Positions 11,271 to 24,156 are shown, counted from the first letter of the stretch. The stretch: 64,000 nt of DNA from Hyaloperonospora brassicae (GCA_947650285.1 CANTFL010001244.1:620001-684000); one strand, 5' to 3'. Numbers and translations are program-made. Notes: generated by a model not told the origin, from the sequence alone.

Positions 11271-14200
11271 GTTCAGTCTGTCAGTCACTCAGTCATCAAC
11301 CACATCTAAAAGCACTATATCTCTCTCTATTGTATCGTTTCGGCACTGGCTCCACCCACTGTAATAACTAGTCCCCCCGTATACTTCTATTGTATACCCA
11401 ACTTGAGTACGATCGCTGACGTGGGCCAATCAAAGAGTTCGATCCCAAAATACACAAATAAAAAAGCTCTCAACAAGCGGCAAGCGCAGTCGCAGCCCCT
11501 GCGGAACATTCAACGTTACTCGGACAGCCTCAAATTACCTCCAGCGTCCATCGCCACGCCCCCAGTTCTATAGCTACATCTTCCTCTCCTTCCCTATCCT
11601 GATCGTTGCGTCCATCGGCTATGGATCCCACTGCTATTTACTTAAAACGATTTATACCGACGTCTGATGATTGGTGGACGATCTCTGAAGACGGCAGGAG
11701 GGACGACCGAGAAAAGAGAAGAAACCGGAGCAATGCCGATGAATGCACCGTGACACAGCCGACGTTACGGCACGCACGTGTAGCGATTTCTGAGTGTGTA
11801 CAAGTGCAGTGCCCTGAGCGGGCTATCAAAAAATTAGTACTGCAGTTCTTTTAAATAGCGATGTGTCCTACCTATATTAAAAAGTTTCTATTGAAGTTCA
11901 ATAGAAAGTGGTATATTCTTAACTTTTTTTGGTATATATTAAATAAGGCTAATAGGTTGCCTAACCGTAACAGAGTTTGTTTAGGCGAACACCTACGTTT
12001 TTTTACGATTTACCGATATAGATCACCCAAAGGTACGGCTCCAAAGGGGCAAATTAACGCTGTAGTAATTCAGCGACAATCGATCCGACCCTGGCTTCTT
12101 CCTGATTGCCATGTTTTTATAAGCCCAGAAACATCCTTAGTCGGAAAGGGGATGTCTAAGCAATCCCGGTACGCTAGAGGTAAACGGTACTTTGAATGAT
12201 GTTACAGCCGAGAAAGTTCCGTGCGGTTCCAAGTGGGTCATAAATGCTGATATTCGTGGTGACGCAAACCAAAAAATACCAGATTAATATTTTTATAATG
12301 TAAAACACTTCGACACCAAATCTTCGGCCGAGTCCACATGATTGATTTTTGTGGAGAACTTGGGGAGGTCAAAAGATTAATCTGGAGCAACGCTTCGTAA
12401 CTCGAATGTTGTAGGCAAATATGTGCTTGGAAGCAAACTACGCGGATTCCCCTGATTGTTCGGTTAGAATCGCTTCAGCAGAAGCAAGATTTGCTAAAAG
12501 ATTCAACGAAGCGTCCAATGTCTGCCGTTGCTAAAGTCGGTGAACGATATGGTGTAGATTTCAATAACACGTCGACGGGCATTCTTCTTCGTGAGGAATA
12601 ATTCCCGAAGGAAAATAAAGTCGTGAGTTTTATGCTCATTAAGAAATTGTCCAGATTTCTAGCACCGTGAACCCGGGTAAAAGATTCAGCAAGTCGGAGT
12701 GAGGAAATGCGTATATATTCTCAATTCTCAGGCTATTGTAAAACCTATGGAAGGCATTTTCAATGTGTTTGACCGTTTGCGGGTGGCTGAAAGGTACTGG
12801 AGCCTATATGGAAGGATAGACTCATGTGGTCCCCCGCGCCAGACTGAGCCTAAAATTATGGAAAACATCTCATGATATGGAAAGCAAAAGACGACAATCA
12901 ACAAAGAAATAGTCAGCTCAAGAAGCATATTTCAGACAGGTTGACTCTCGAACGTCAGGATGCTGGAGTCGCCAGGGTCGACCGATCGTTACGCTGTCAA
13001 CCAACCAAGCAGTTCGTCTCTTACTTGGCGGGCCCGATTGTGCGAAAGGGCCTGATCCCGTTGACTGGAAAGAATTGTATTGAAGTTAATCATAACAATT
13101 AGTAGAACGTGGTTCTCGAGTGACGTGGTGGGGCCGGAACTTTATTAGGTCGAATATCCGGAAAGGCAGGGAAATGAAATACATGTATGTAGGTAAGAAC
13201 TGTTCATACCATTTCTTGAACTAGTAAGTGGCGGGAGAGAGGCTACGCAGAACTGACGTAGCAAAGAGTAACGTCTTAAATATCACGAACAAAAAAGGTT
13301 GGCTTAATAATCTAACCCACACCATCCAGACCAGTGAAGGAGTCCATATTATGTTGAGATTTAAAAATTGAGTTTATTCGGAAAGCAGTCAGCCTGTGAT
13401 GATTAAACCGATTAAGGGTCTAAGTCCCCGTAAAACGGGTCTCTTGGGGGCCTACCACGTGAAAAATATTTAATAATTGGTTACGATTAGAAAGCGTGAT
13501 GACGGTAAGTCGTTATCGTTAATCAAATACCCCCTAAGGGTCCAAGGCGCCTATAAATAAAGCGTCAGGATGAGTAGCCACATCGGTGGCTCACTTCTTA
13601 AAAAACAAAAAAGTGTCGCGAAGATAGGCAGGGACCGGTCCACTTAAAAAGGCGCTTTAAAAGCGGAAACAGGGTAAATGATGCCAACTTCTTGTCGCTG
13701 TTAAAGAGGGTGTGGCAGGGATGAATCTGCCTTCTCAAGTATGGATACTTATTTCAAGGAGTCCAAAAAGATACAAAGTGCAATGCTATGAAATGACAGG
13801 ACAAACTCAGCCACTTGAGTTGGCCCCAATAGTGGTACTGATTCGGGCAGCGTTGAATAGGGTCCGACTTCAAGGTAAGTTCCGTCGGTGCAGTATACAA
13901 GGTGACAAGCCTCGTCCCCCATATCCCTTCGTCCGTCAAATGGTATGGGCAGGTTGCAGCGACGCGAAGCACCGCGTGACCAAAAACCTTCGGGCGGATG
14001 CGCAAACAATTGCGAACAGATTTGGTGTCAGGTAATAATTTGGGTTGGGCTTATGTCGTGGACATTACGCTATCCAGATCGTGCGCAGAGTCGAAGTTAT
14101 CCAAAAAATGTCAATCACAGCACACAGGTTGTAAAGCGTCAAGGATTACACCGATAGTTAATTGAAGACCGAATTCAGGATCCGCTTAGAACCTAAAATG

Positions 14201-14965
14201 GTTCGACATAGGAACTGACTGAACGAGGAATAATAAGCGACCGATCTCAGAGGATTGTTTTTTGATCCGGAGGAATTAAGCCTCCAGATCATTCGCTTAG
14301 CCATTTAAATAAGCTCGCCGATGAAATGAACGGATATTACGATTGAAAGAGAGAAATTGTCACTACCTAAACATCCCCCTCGGTGATGGAGCCAAAGACC
14401 ACACACTTCGCTTGTTTATTACGGGCGAAGGCGAATGAATAGGATTCAATAGTGCCCCCCAGAAAAGCAGGCGCTGGTATGGTGGACCAGCGAGATTTAG
14501 GGAGATCTTTTATTGATGACTCTGTATCATTCATGCCACCGAAATGAATAAGGCCAAGCTAGACAGAACCTCACTATAAAGCGCACCGTTCGGGTCGACC
14601 ACGTCGGTCATCGAGCTGCCGGCGTCCGAACGCTTTAATTGTCGAAGGTGGGTGGAGTATCATCATCTATCGGCAACGAGGTGGAGTATAAAGGTTGAGC
14701 CTTGCTGATTGAACGACTTGTCACACGCAACGCCGCAATAAGGGTGGAACGGTGCGGTTGTAAACAATCAATAGACTATGCACCACAGCAAATCCTATAA
14801 AAAACGCACAACTTGGCGAGAGAGGTGCGCCTGTCCAGATTTCGGATGTAGAGGTGAACACTGAATAGAAACAGCCAGCCCTATGCAAAAGATTTCGGCA
14901 GGCTGTTGAATTGTGATAAATATAGTATGTACTTCGTGTCACGATGATTATCCCTTAGATCTGAG
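11271..14965. other. No recognisable gene
   Basis: Frames of up to about 112 codons occur (11861-12199 and 13712-14035, both plus), but they overlap equally long frames on the other strand or have low-complexity composition, and no domain motif was seen. I see no LTR, RNA gene or tandem repeat. Confidence 0.5.
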
Positions 14966-15359
14966 ACTCACATTCACAGTGATAGGATAAAAGATTCATT
15001 ATTGCACTGATATTGTAGTCTATGCGGACAGGAATGATATGGCTATATCATTAGTGTCCGCACTGTATGCTTTGAAGTGTACAGATACTGTAGATCACTA
15101 GAAACAAATATTCTCACAGTCATGCTGAAATTTACAAAAGTGTTGTATTAACCTATACAAGAGCAGTTTTTGGTGAATTTGGAAATGCAAGATCACTCTT
15201 TTGTCCTTATAATTTTATAGGGAGGTATACAACACCAAATATTGTTCACATGCCAAGATCTTTGTTACAGTTACATGAAGTCAACGATGCGAGTATGACG
15301 CTCGCATTGACAGAGTTCATGTATCAAGTGGCAAATGTACTGGCTCTACCTCGCAAGTA
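14966..15359 (+). pseudogene. Unrecognised coding remnant in two frames
   Basis: A run of codons containing DIVVYADRNDMAISLVSALY ends at a TAG near 15101. A second frame starts there and continues 80 codons through VVLTYTRAVFGEFGNARSLF, a PYNFIGRYTTPN block and a final VANVLALPRK before a TAA at 15357-15359. Residue composition looks like real protein (balanced, with aromatic and glycine-containing turns), and the join fits a single frameshift. I do not recognise the family. It could be a fragment of a host gene or of an integrated DNA virus or transposon. Confidence 0.3.
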
Positions 15360-15428
15360 AAGAGACGCTTTAACATAGTGCTGGATTTGACACATAATTA
15401 TCATATATAACCGTATGTATGACTCTTG

Positions 15429-15899
15429 ATGGACCGAAATGGTCGAGATACGTACGCCTGTGTGCACGATGTATTGAAATATTTATTTAGTGTCGATTCT
15501 CGTAGTATCATCAATACAACATCCGTATCAAGACCGGCATCACTCCACCACCAGCATCTTTTTATCTGTTGTAAATATAGAAGTCTATCAAGGTACGCTG
15601 ATGACTCGATATACTTTGGATTAATTGCTAGCTGTGTGCAGCGACTCTTCGACGTTATAAATCGTATTGTCTTCCCAAAGCTATCGTCCAGGTATCGTCC
15701 TTTTCCACTTCTAGAGCGTATCCACCCGACCACAGAGGCCGATCAGCTCTCACACGGTGACGGCTACAACATCTCATTAAAGTTTCGTGTATTAGTACCT
15801 CGAAAAAGTATACGTGTGTCCACAAGCACCCACGTCGATATATGCTATAGACCGAAAGTATTTCCGTCAGCGCATCACAGCCTTGTCTACTCTTCATGA
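15429..15899 (+). CDS. Hypothetical ORF, 156 codons
   Basis: An ATG-started frame, the longest in the 11-16.8 kb interval. It shows no signal peptide, transmembrane segment or motif that I recognise, and two long minus-strand frames overlap it, so it may be non-coding. Confidence 0.15.
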   Translation: MDRNGRDTYACVHDVLKYLFSVDSRSIINTTSVSRPASLHHQHLFICCKYRSLSRYADDSIYFGLIASCVQRLFDVINRIVFPKLSSRYRPFPLLERIHPTTEADQLSHGDGYNISLKFRVLVPRKSIRVSTSTHVDICYRPKVFPSAHHSLVYSS

Positions 15900-16872
15900 T
15901 CTTGTCTTTACGTCATAGAGTGTTGTCTCGTGTCGTCACAATGAACATCCTGCAGAGCATTGTATACGCACCATTCATCGATGGCGCTGTACCCTCGTCC
16001 ATCAAACAATTCGACTGAAAGCAAAGCTACACACATATGCAATGCCAAACCACATAAGCTGAATAAAAGTAGCTGGAAGCAACGTGGCCGTTGTATTAAA
16101 GGAATAAAATATTGTTGGGCGACGATCGATGCTTCGACGCAGGTTTATCGTTTGCAATACGATTGTTGACTGTTTGCGTGTATAGGTTTTGGATAATGAA
16201 TACGAGAGAGAGAATGAAACCTACATATGTATAGATGTATAAATGACCGCATAAATGCGTATATTTAGTCGTATCAGTATACACACTCGGTGATATTTCT
16301 ACATTTTTATTGTTTGTGGTGTGATTTTACATATTTAAACTTGTCGTGCATGTTTTCGTAAGCAATAAGTTCGTTTTCTGATCTTTTGTCGCCTCCATCT
16401 TTTTAGGTCATTCATAAACATGTAGATAGCCTAAATTTTGCGGTGAAAATTTTCTTATAATGTACCGTATTCTTTTTATGGGATAAGTGTATAGTATGTA
16501 TAACTTTACTTTAAAAACGTGCGATCGATCCAATAAATTAGGCGCTGGCGTACGAATGAGATGACATGAGATTACTTAGCACATCAGGAGTCTCACATAT
16601 TCGGTGACGCTTCTACTGTGACAAAGATGACCTATTTCTTTTCAAGTTCAGCTGAGTTTCTTTTTTTCCTACACATGTGAACGTGCGATCCGACAGAGCG
16701 TTTCATCTAAATTGTTGTTACCCTATGCGCTTGTGTAATCTACACGTTCGCCGACGACCGGGTGTCATTTATGTGATGGAGTGAGACAAATTTTTGGATG
16801 CCTGAGAGCAATTAAGTCAACAGCCTCAGCCTCGACACCAATCAGCTCATTCGTTGGACATCCAACGAGACA
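15900..16872. other. No recognisable gene
   Basis: AT-rich sequence up to the LTR of element 1. A short (GA)n run occurs near 16203-16215. Nothing else was identified. Confidence 0.5.
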
Positions 16873-17313
16873 TGTAACAGGGCACCGATGACTACATACT
16901 GGTCAACCAGTACGAAGTTTACTATTTCTGACTGTAGTGATAGTCAGTGCTATGCTAAGTGTAGATCTACATAGAGGAAGATAGAGCGACCAAGGCAAAT
17001 GCCCTAGTCGTGGTAAAAGCAAAACTGTCATTAATATAATTAAGTCCTATAACTCTTGTGTCTCTGTTTGTCCTGACTTAATTATGCTAATATACTTAAT
17101 CGTATGATGGCGTCTACTCACCACCCATTGCGCGCGTCTAGAAGCGAATGGTGGGTTGATGTCATCACGATATCAACCAATGAGTAGACCCTCCGGTCAT
17201 CCCAACAATATCAGCGTCCTTTTAGATATTGTTGGAAGAATATTCAACGTAATATTCTTTATTGTCATTTTGGGCTTAATGACAATTTTCATGTAACGGG
17301 CTACCCTGTTACA
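16873..17313 (-). repeat. 3' LTR of element 1 (element orientation minus)
   Basis: The repeat starts TGTAACAGGG and ends CCCTGTTACA, a perfect 10-bp terminal inverted repeat of the TG...CA type. It contains nested stem-loops, for example GTCTACTCA...TGAGTAGAC and CAACAATATC...GATATTGTTG. It is the partner of 24157-24596. Confidence 0.9.
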
Positions 17314-17555
17314 TCACCCCCCTTAACTGATCGTCACCGTGTGACTATCGAAACTTTGTGGCCTTCCGTTAAATGACAACGGGACGAAGTTCACTCGTTG
17401 GTCAGAATTATTTATTCTGACTTTGCCTCGCATAGTTAACATGTCTATGCGGGGAGATTCAACGACGAATCATTAGCTACTGCTCCAGCCTCTGCGGCAG
17501 ACGATTAGCCGTCTGCTGCTCGTTATCTGCCTGCAGCAAGTGTTGCTGCAGGCGC

Positions 17556-19193
17556 ATGTGGTATCACCCTCATGCACACAGTAACCCCGAGCAAGGGGTC
17601 AGCCACTCTGGCGAGTTAGATGTGCCTGACTCGGGGAAGCCTTTAGAGGCATCGCGCTCACCTGCGGTGCCTCATTCATCAAGAGACCTGCCAAAAGAAC
17701 GGACTCAGGACATGCGTCCCAGTCTATTCGGCAGCGATATTAAATACGATGATGAGTATGATAACTCATCACAACAGTCAGCTCGTGCGCCTTTGAAAGA
17801 GCTTGTTGACGATGGCGCGAGCCGTCGTCATACTGAAAAACGTGGTACCGACAAAGGTACCACGTCGAAGCGTGATAAGCTGAAGCCGTGGCGTTTGCCT
17901 AAACGGCTCATCAATAACTTGTCTCACGAGACAAGTCAACATCATCGATATCCCTTTTTCGATGCTAGTTAGCTTCATGGTCTATTTTCAGCGCGAATAA
18001 CTATCGTGCTGAAGAAGACTTTTATCTCGATGCTTTCTTCAAGCTTCGATAATACAATGGTAACCAAAAGCGTGATAAGGCCTCGCTGTTGGCGGCGTGG
18101 AACATGTTAGACCAAAATATCAAGAATTTAGGACGAGAAGGATGGCTACGAAAACTTGAAGCAGTACGCATTAAGTTTGAAAAGCGAACGCCAACCGGTG
18201 CAAGGTACAGCTGCATTGTCTGTCGAGTGAGGCAGGAATTCCTTCCCTCGCTTGGGGTGGTCCTTTTGCGAGTTATGTTGACAACTCGGAGCTTGCACAT
18301 AGGGACGTGTTTTCCCTAAGTTCGCCCTGGAGAAGGGCACACATCTCGGCTGAGATGCGGGAAGCGTTTGCAAATTTGCAATCCGTCTACAAGCGCCAAA
18401 AGCGCGTGTTTACCAATGGGCCCTCGGACCTATTGGATGGGTCTCGTCATACTGGTGGACGAGACCCTCAACATCAGCCATAAGATGGGATCGATGTTCT
18501 CGGCTGTCATACGATGGTGGATACTCCCGCCAGCGGACAAGGTAACTTGTCCGCTCCCCGTTCTTCACGCGGCGGCCCAAAATACGCCCCACGTGAACGA
18601 TCGACCACTTTGAGAATCCACCAGTGGATCCTGTGGTGGTGGAAAGACAAGGTATGGCTCAGCTGCCGGGCCTTCAGGAAACTTTGGTTAACCATGAAAG
18701 TTACCTCACCGAGTTGAGACAGGACGTCATTTACGAGTAAGGTCGTCGGCACGACTTGCTGGAGACCGTACGACGTCTCCGTAACGATCGGGAGAAGGAC
18801 CGATCGGATTTTGCGTTCGATCATCTAGAGAAAGAACGCGAGAAGCGTCATTTGCGCGACGGTCTAGAGGCGGCTCGTCGCGAGACTGCGTTGCTGAAGA
18901 ACCAAATTGAGAGTTTGGTCCGTGATCACACGAATTGGTTGGTATTCTTGATCGCGCCGGCTATTTCCGTTCTCGGAAGAGGCCTCGTACTGATAGAACG
19001 GGCGGAGACGACCAATATAGAACGTAGGATGCGTGCGCATCCTGGGAGTCAACTCAACCGTGTATGCATTGTCCTTGCGGTAAAATACACAAAAGGGACC
19101 AATGTATTTTTTTCCGGCAGTAGTTTCCTACTGCCGACATTAGTGACTGTATGTCCAGGTAGCTTACCGCAGACAATAATACTAGGTCGTTAA
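17556..19193 (+). pseudogene. Antisense ORF of element 1 (aORF), decayed
   Basis: Running opposite to pol, a 138-codon frame (17556-17972) is rich in acidic, serine and basic residues with no domain I recognise. It is followed by fragments near 18089-18319 and 18514-18600. A last frame leads into a coiled coil: LPGLQETLVNHESYLTELRQ, one in-frame TAA at about 18738, then LLETVRRLRNDREKDRSDF and EKRHLRDGLEAARRETALLK. The coiled-coil part lies opposite the pol stretch just before the chromodomain. Element 2 has a counterpart in the same place and orientation with the related word LSGLRETLV. No ATG can be assigned with confidence. Function unknown; coiled coils suggest self-association. Confidence 0.5.
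18410..18592 (-). pseudogene. Chromodomain at the end of element 1 pol
   Basis: The frame reads GRRVKNGERTSYLVRWREYP followed by an aromatic/histidine tail, the beta-strand core of a chromodomain (Y-L-V-x-W-x-x-Y). In chromoviruses this domain at the integrase C-terminus steers insertion to modified histones. The tryptophan expected after the YP turn is missing. Confidence 0.65.
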
Positions 19194-19624
19194 CCTTAAA
19201 CGAAAGAACATTTGCTCTTCCATTCTTGTACGAGTTCCGTTTCTGGCAGTACACCGCATTTGCGATGGAGTCCTAAACGAAACGGACTACCGACCCTCGG
19301 GTGGGCAGGAAGTCCTCTGCTGACTCATCGTTGTGTATTTCAGTGCGCTTCGTGCGCACTGATAAGTGATTCTTTTTGTCTTTAGCGAGGTTGTCCACCT
19401 TCTTGCTGACATAATCGTTGACGACGTCAAATACTCCACAAACATCATCAGTGTCTAACGTAAAAGCAGCGTCATTGCTACCGCTAAGGCAAATTTCGTC
19501 GATGTCGACATTATCGACATCGGCATCAAAAGTATCGGCGTGTGCGATGATACGTGGTAAGCAAGAGCCAAAACGGTTTTTGCTCGAGCAAGTCGCTACC
19601 TCCTTTAACCAGAGTCACTCTGTA

Positions 19625-20392
19625 TCAGAAAGGGCAGACGTGGATGGCGTAAGCCATTAAGTAGAACGGTGTATGCGTCGTGGACACATGCACGGAGTTG
19701 TTGATGGTGAATTCGACCATCGGCAAAAACTCACTCCAACTCGAAAACGAGTGGACATGTCCTCGAAGTATTTCTTCGAGGACACGGATTTTACGCTCAG
19801 TCTGACCATACGTTTCAGGATGGTCAGAGGATGACATGTCCAACCATATTTCCTAAGTGCGGAACACGAATTGCCAAAACTCCGCCGTGAATCGAGGCCC
19901 ACGATAGGATACGAGTTCACGGGGTAACCCGTGGAGTCGAAATACTATGTCGATGAAGACACGCGCACAGCCGTGTGTAGTGATCGACTCCGGGATCGAA
20001 GCAAGATGCACCATCTTGCTGAAATGATCCACAAACACAATGATATTATAATACTTGTGAGTGTCTACTGGAAACACGAAGACATAGTCTATGGAAACGG
20101 ACTTTCAACATTCTGCCGGCACCGAAAGAAGTTGCAGCGGTGCACGGGATGAAGGACTAGAGTTCACTCGTTGACAAACCTTGCAAGAACGAATGTACTT
20201 GTGGACAAACTGATACTGGCGGGGCCAGTAAAAGGCGCGACATACCGTAAGGTAGGTCTTTTCTCTATTACGATGCCCGCCTGATGGCGCATCGTGACAC
20301 TCATACATGATGCGTAATCGCAAATCAATTATGATCGGGAACGACGACACAAGGAGTGTAGCCAGAAACTGCTGTGTAATACAGCAGACCAT
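19625..20392 (-). pseudogene. Integrase of element 1
   Basis: Three consecutive frames cover the zinc-binding region (a C-x-x-C in CKVCQRVNSS following a H-rich part at 20392-20105), the catalytic core start IIVFVDHFSKMVHLA with the first aspartate, LVSYRGPRFTAEFWQ where the second catalytic aspartate is changed to tyrosine, and SSDHPETYGQTERK with the glutamate-bearing block. Stops separate them. The enzyme joined element DNA to the host; this copy is dead. Confidence 0.8.
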
Positions 20393-20402
20393 TGAGAGTC
20401 AT

Positions 20403-20831
20403 TTAACGATATAAAGAGGAATGGTATAGACCCGGCGAATCCGACAAGGATTTCCGAGATGGGTTCGCAAGATGAACCATCAAACGGAGAAGATTCGTAT
20501 CTCCTGCGTACGCCTTCCGCACGTCGTCAATTAAAGGCGACGATGGCACGCTGGCTGACAGTGATGCGATCGTGAGCAAGGCCTCACTGTTGGAGTGTGT
20601 AGTCGGCACGAAATCGGGCCGACGTGATAGCGCCTTAGCGACTACGTTAAGTCGTCCTGGTTTATGCTCGACGGAGAGGTTGCACTCCGCAAAGAAAGAC
20701 AACCACCTCGCCATTCGTTGCGAGAGGTGGGGACTGTTTACGGCCGTGCGTGGTGACGCATGGTCCGTATAGACGATGAACGGTCTAACTCTCAAGAGAT
20801 AGACGAAAAACTTAGCCAGTGCGTATTTCAT
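20403..20831 (-). pseudogene. RNase H domain of element 1
   Basis: The frame holds YTDHASPRTAVNSPHLSQRM and the final block KPGRLNVVAKALSRRPD, typical of Gypsy RNase H, where the usual ADALSRRP aspartate is lysine. The N-terminal part of the domain lies in other frames. It would degrade the RNA template during reverse transcription. Confidence 0.75.
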
Positions 20832-20969
20832 GGCAAGAAGTTCCCTGTCATAAACTGGATATTTGCGTTCGGCTGGTTACAGCTGACGCGATTGATACAA
20901 GACGACGCGCTCCGCGCCGTATGTATCGTATTGCAGCAATGCACAGCCGATTGCAAAATCGCTGGCGTC

Positions 20970-21945
20970 TTAGACCGCATGAAATGGTCTATCCTGATCT
21001 GCAATCGCCAAGATGGGCGATTGCATCAAGCTTTTCTTTATACCTTCAAAGGAGCGCTGACAATCAGCGTTCCATGTCCAATTCACATTTTGATTAAGTA
21101 AACAAGAAAGATGAACAGTCATCTCGGCATGGTTGGGTGAATCTTTGTGCAAGTACGCCGCTAGCCCAAGGTACTTCCGCAGTCCCTTGACATCGACTGG
21201 CACTGGCTAGTCGATGATCGCCTTGATCTTCTCGGGATCGGGGCGTACACCGTGTTTACCCACGATGCACCCAAGAAGTGGTATCTCGCTAGCCCTGAAT
21301 ATACACTTCTTGAGATTGGCGTACAACTTATGCTTGCGCATGATTTGAAAAACCTGACGAACGTGAGTGAGTTTCGTGAACTTCATTGTCTGTCTTCCCG
21401 TCCATAGCCCAGCTATGGGCGATCACATCGTCAAAGTAACTCGGCGCGAGATCCGCACCGGTCTCAACAGAATTGTAACACATCTGTTGAAAGTAGCAGG
21501 GGCATTACTCAACCCCTGTGGCATCACTAGCCAGTCCCACAGCATACCGCTGGAGGGATCACTGCCGTGTACGGTATGTCTTGTTCACGCACGAGGATAT
21601 GATAGAAGCCACCCATCAGATCCATGAACGAGAAGATGGTACTCTTGGATATACTATCTATGATTACTTCCTTCCTCGGTATCGGCGTCTTATCCGGTAC
21701 CGTTGCAGCATTCAATTTGTTGAATGCGTGCACTATCCACCATCCTCTTGTGTCTTTCGCACACAAAAGGTCGGAGAGCTGTGAGAAGAAGTTATTTCCC
21801 TCACATGGCCTGCGACTAAGCGATCGGTAACGAACTTGTCGATCGCTTGCACCTGATCACGAGGCAGTGGCCACTGCTTCATGACACAGCACTTCGAGCC
21901 TGCTTTGAGCTCGATCTCGTGTCGAGTGCCATTGTCCTTAGGCAA
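20970..21945 (-). pseudogene. Reverse transcriptase of element 1
   Basis: Pieces in three frames follow the Gypsy RT order: HEIELKAGSKCCVMKQWPLP, WWIVHAFNKLNAATVPDKTP, FMDLMGGFYHILVRE, a YFDD active-site motif near 21408-21452 and a C-terminal LRKYLGLAAYLHKDSPNHAE thumb block. Frameshifts and a stop make it non-functional. Confidence 0.8.
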
Positions 21946-22593
21946 CTCTCAAGGCACGGATTCAGGGAATACATCGTTGAATTCGATCAAATCATTATAC
22001 AAAGGATTTGCCTGAAGTGACTCCCAGGATTGAGACGTGTATCGCTCAATCCGAGTCTTCTCATCGATGACCTTTTAGACCATCGATGAACTGCTAAGAA
22101 CCCGTTCGGTCTCAGCAAAACCATTGCCGATCGAATATCGATGACTTACTCGTCATCCGCGACGATTAAACAGATCTGTTCACGTTGCCACTACGCAGAT
22201 CACGCAAGAACCGTTTCGGTTCTAGCGTTGGCAACTGAGTTATCTCCGAAGTTAACTTTGGCGGCACAACCATGTATGGAGTGTAAGCGCCTACGCTTGA
22301 TCCGTCATTAACCAAGACATTCACTGTCTCACTCACTTCCTGGGAAGCCGCATCCATAGGTTCCAGGGAAGCTTTCTACACAATGTAGTGATCATCTACA
22401 TTGGGTTTTGTACAGTCGTAGTAACGACCGTACCGCAAGTGAGACGATCGCACTCACTTGTAGTACACCCACATGAAGTTGGCCGTTCCAACATATTCTT
22501 CAGATCGTCATCTGATGAACAAGTGGCAGGCATTGTCACTGATCGATGCTGCCAGCTCACCGTTGGCTCGAATCTCCTGAGTCAAGGTAGTCC

Positions 22594-22815
22594 TCAGATG
22601 ACATAAAACTTGTCATCCAAATCCAGTACGATGAAATCATAATCGCACTGTTCGCCCTCTAAAGTGTAGTGAATTCCAACTACTCGTTTCTCAACGTTTA
22701 TCGATGTGCATGTCGCTAGGCGCACCGTCATTCTTGTTGGAGGGTCCCCCCTTCCACGAAGTTGATACTTCCAGCCTCTAAGGACAGGCGACGAACAGAG
22801 TTGTTCGACGGCCAA
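22594..22815 (-). pseudogene. Protease region of element 1 (degraded)
   Basis: Position between the zinc knuckle and RT, and the words YDFIVLDLDDKFYVI (compare CIVLDLDSRFDLILG in element 2), identify this as the second half of the aspartic protease. The DSG active site was not found in an open frame. Confidence 0.5.
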
Positions 22816-23003
22816 CAGTCAACTATAGCGCGAAGTGACAAGTCTGTTGTCACTTTCAATTTAAGGTAATTAGTAATATCGCATAATCACGTGCAGAGAC
22901 ACACACGATTGTGTATCTCGAGCAAGTTTCGTCACGAGATTTGCGAATTCTCTTGAGGTTGCTGGATCAGTAGGGCGGTCCGCCCCTACTGACCCCATCG
23001 ATT

Positions 23004-23300
23004 TTACGATGGTCCGCTTCGCTGATGCGGCTTTGCAACAGCATCGGACCCTCGTTCTCCAGTTCTTCCAGCTGGTATACGATTACTGCGCTCAGAAATG
23101 CGGGTTCTTGAGCGGGGGATACTGCATTTGTATGCATAGTGTCCCAGCTCATGACATAGTTGGCATCTCACCATTAGCTTGCCGTTCACAGGGCAAGGTT
23201 TCCTGCCCTCGACATGACAGAGGTCCATTGGATCTGGACCTCCGACCGCTGATAGTCTCTGTGAACGATAGGGGGTCAGCGTAGTGTGAGCCTGTCTCAC
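23004..23300 (-). pseudogene. Zinc-knuckle (nucleocapsid) part of element 1 Gag
   Basis: The frame contains DPMDLCHVEG, a segment also seen in element 2 Gag as EPMDLSHAED, followed by a perfect CX2CX4HX4C knuckle (CQLCHELGHYAYKC). Confidence 0.8.
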
Positions 23301-23414
23301 ACTTAAGTCTTCCTGCTCCGCAGCGTAGATTGCTTCGGAAAGCGTCTTTAGCTCCCGGCGAAACAGGTGGTCCTTGAAGTGACCATCTGCAAGACCTTGA
23401 GTGAATATTGTGAG

Positions 23415-24106
23415 CTACACAAATTCATTCGCAGGGTTCGCTACCATGCAACTTGCAATGTAGCGTACATGCTGAGCGTAAGCGTGAACCATTCGCTTAC
23501 CCTGTTTGAACTCAAGGAGTTCAGATAGAGTCCTTAACTCTACCCTGGGAGGCTCAAAAGTCTCGCTGAGCAGGGTCTTGAAGACGTCTAACGACCCGAC
23601 CACGTTAGGATAGTGAAACTTGAGATTGAGGGCCCAATTCATGTCTACCCCTGCCAAGTACGACTGCGAAAACGCGACTTGCATTCGCTTATTGTTGATG
23701 CGACGACGGGCTTCAATGGCACCGTCGACTTCGACGAACCATCTTTACAAGGAGTCGTCCCGACTCCGTGATACTTGGATATCTCTAGCTTTAGAGACTC
23801 CTGTCGACACTCACGCGTCGAACATGCGGACCGAGACTGATGCTATCTCTGATATTCCGTCCGCTGGTGATCTTGTGGTTTTTTTAAGGTCACCTGCACT
23901 CGCGACTCAAGTTCTCGCTGCAAGAACTTGCTAATGACGGAATGCTGCTGGTCTCTATCCCTTGTGGATAGCATGTTCCAGATAGCTTCCCCGCCAACGG
24001 TCGAACTCATTTGTTTGATCGCACTCCATTCGACATCGCTCAAATGGGAGTAGTTTTCACGAGTACTGAGAAAACTGTCGCCTTCGACTTCGTCGAACAT
24101 GTTCAT
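23415..24106 (-). pseudogene. Gag capsid region of element 1
   Basis: A frame starting with ATG at 24104-24106 (MNMFDEVEGDSF) is followed, after a stop and a frameshift, by an 89-codon frame (23684-23415) with FSQSYLAGVDMNWAL, VFKTLLSETFEPPR and a LKQ/EFKQGKRMVHAYAQHV block of the retrotransposon gag family (compare SLKLDLLQVFSPP in element 2). Confidence 0.65.
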
Positions 24107-24156
24107 GTTGGGCGATGCGAGTGTGGTCCTTGGACGGACTACAAAGTGCTACCAGG

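Noticed and set aside
13712..14035. 107-codon plus frame
   Set aside because: Two minus frames of similar length overlap it and no motif supports any of the three.
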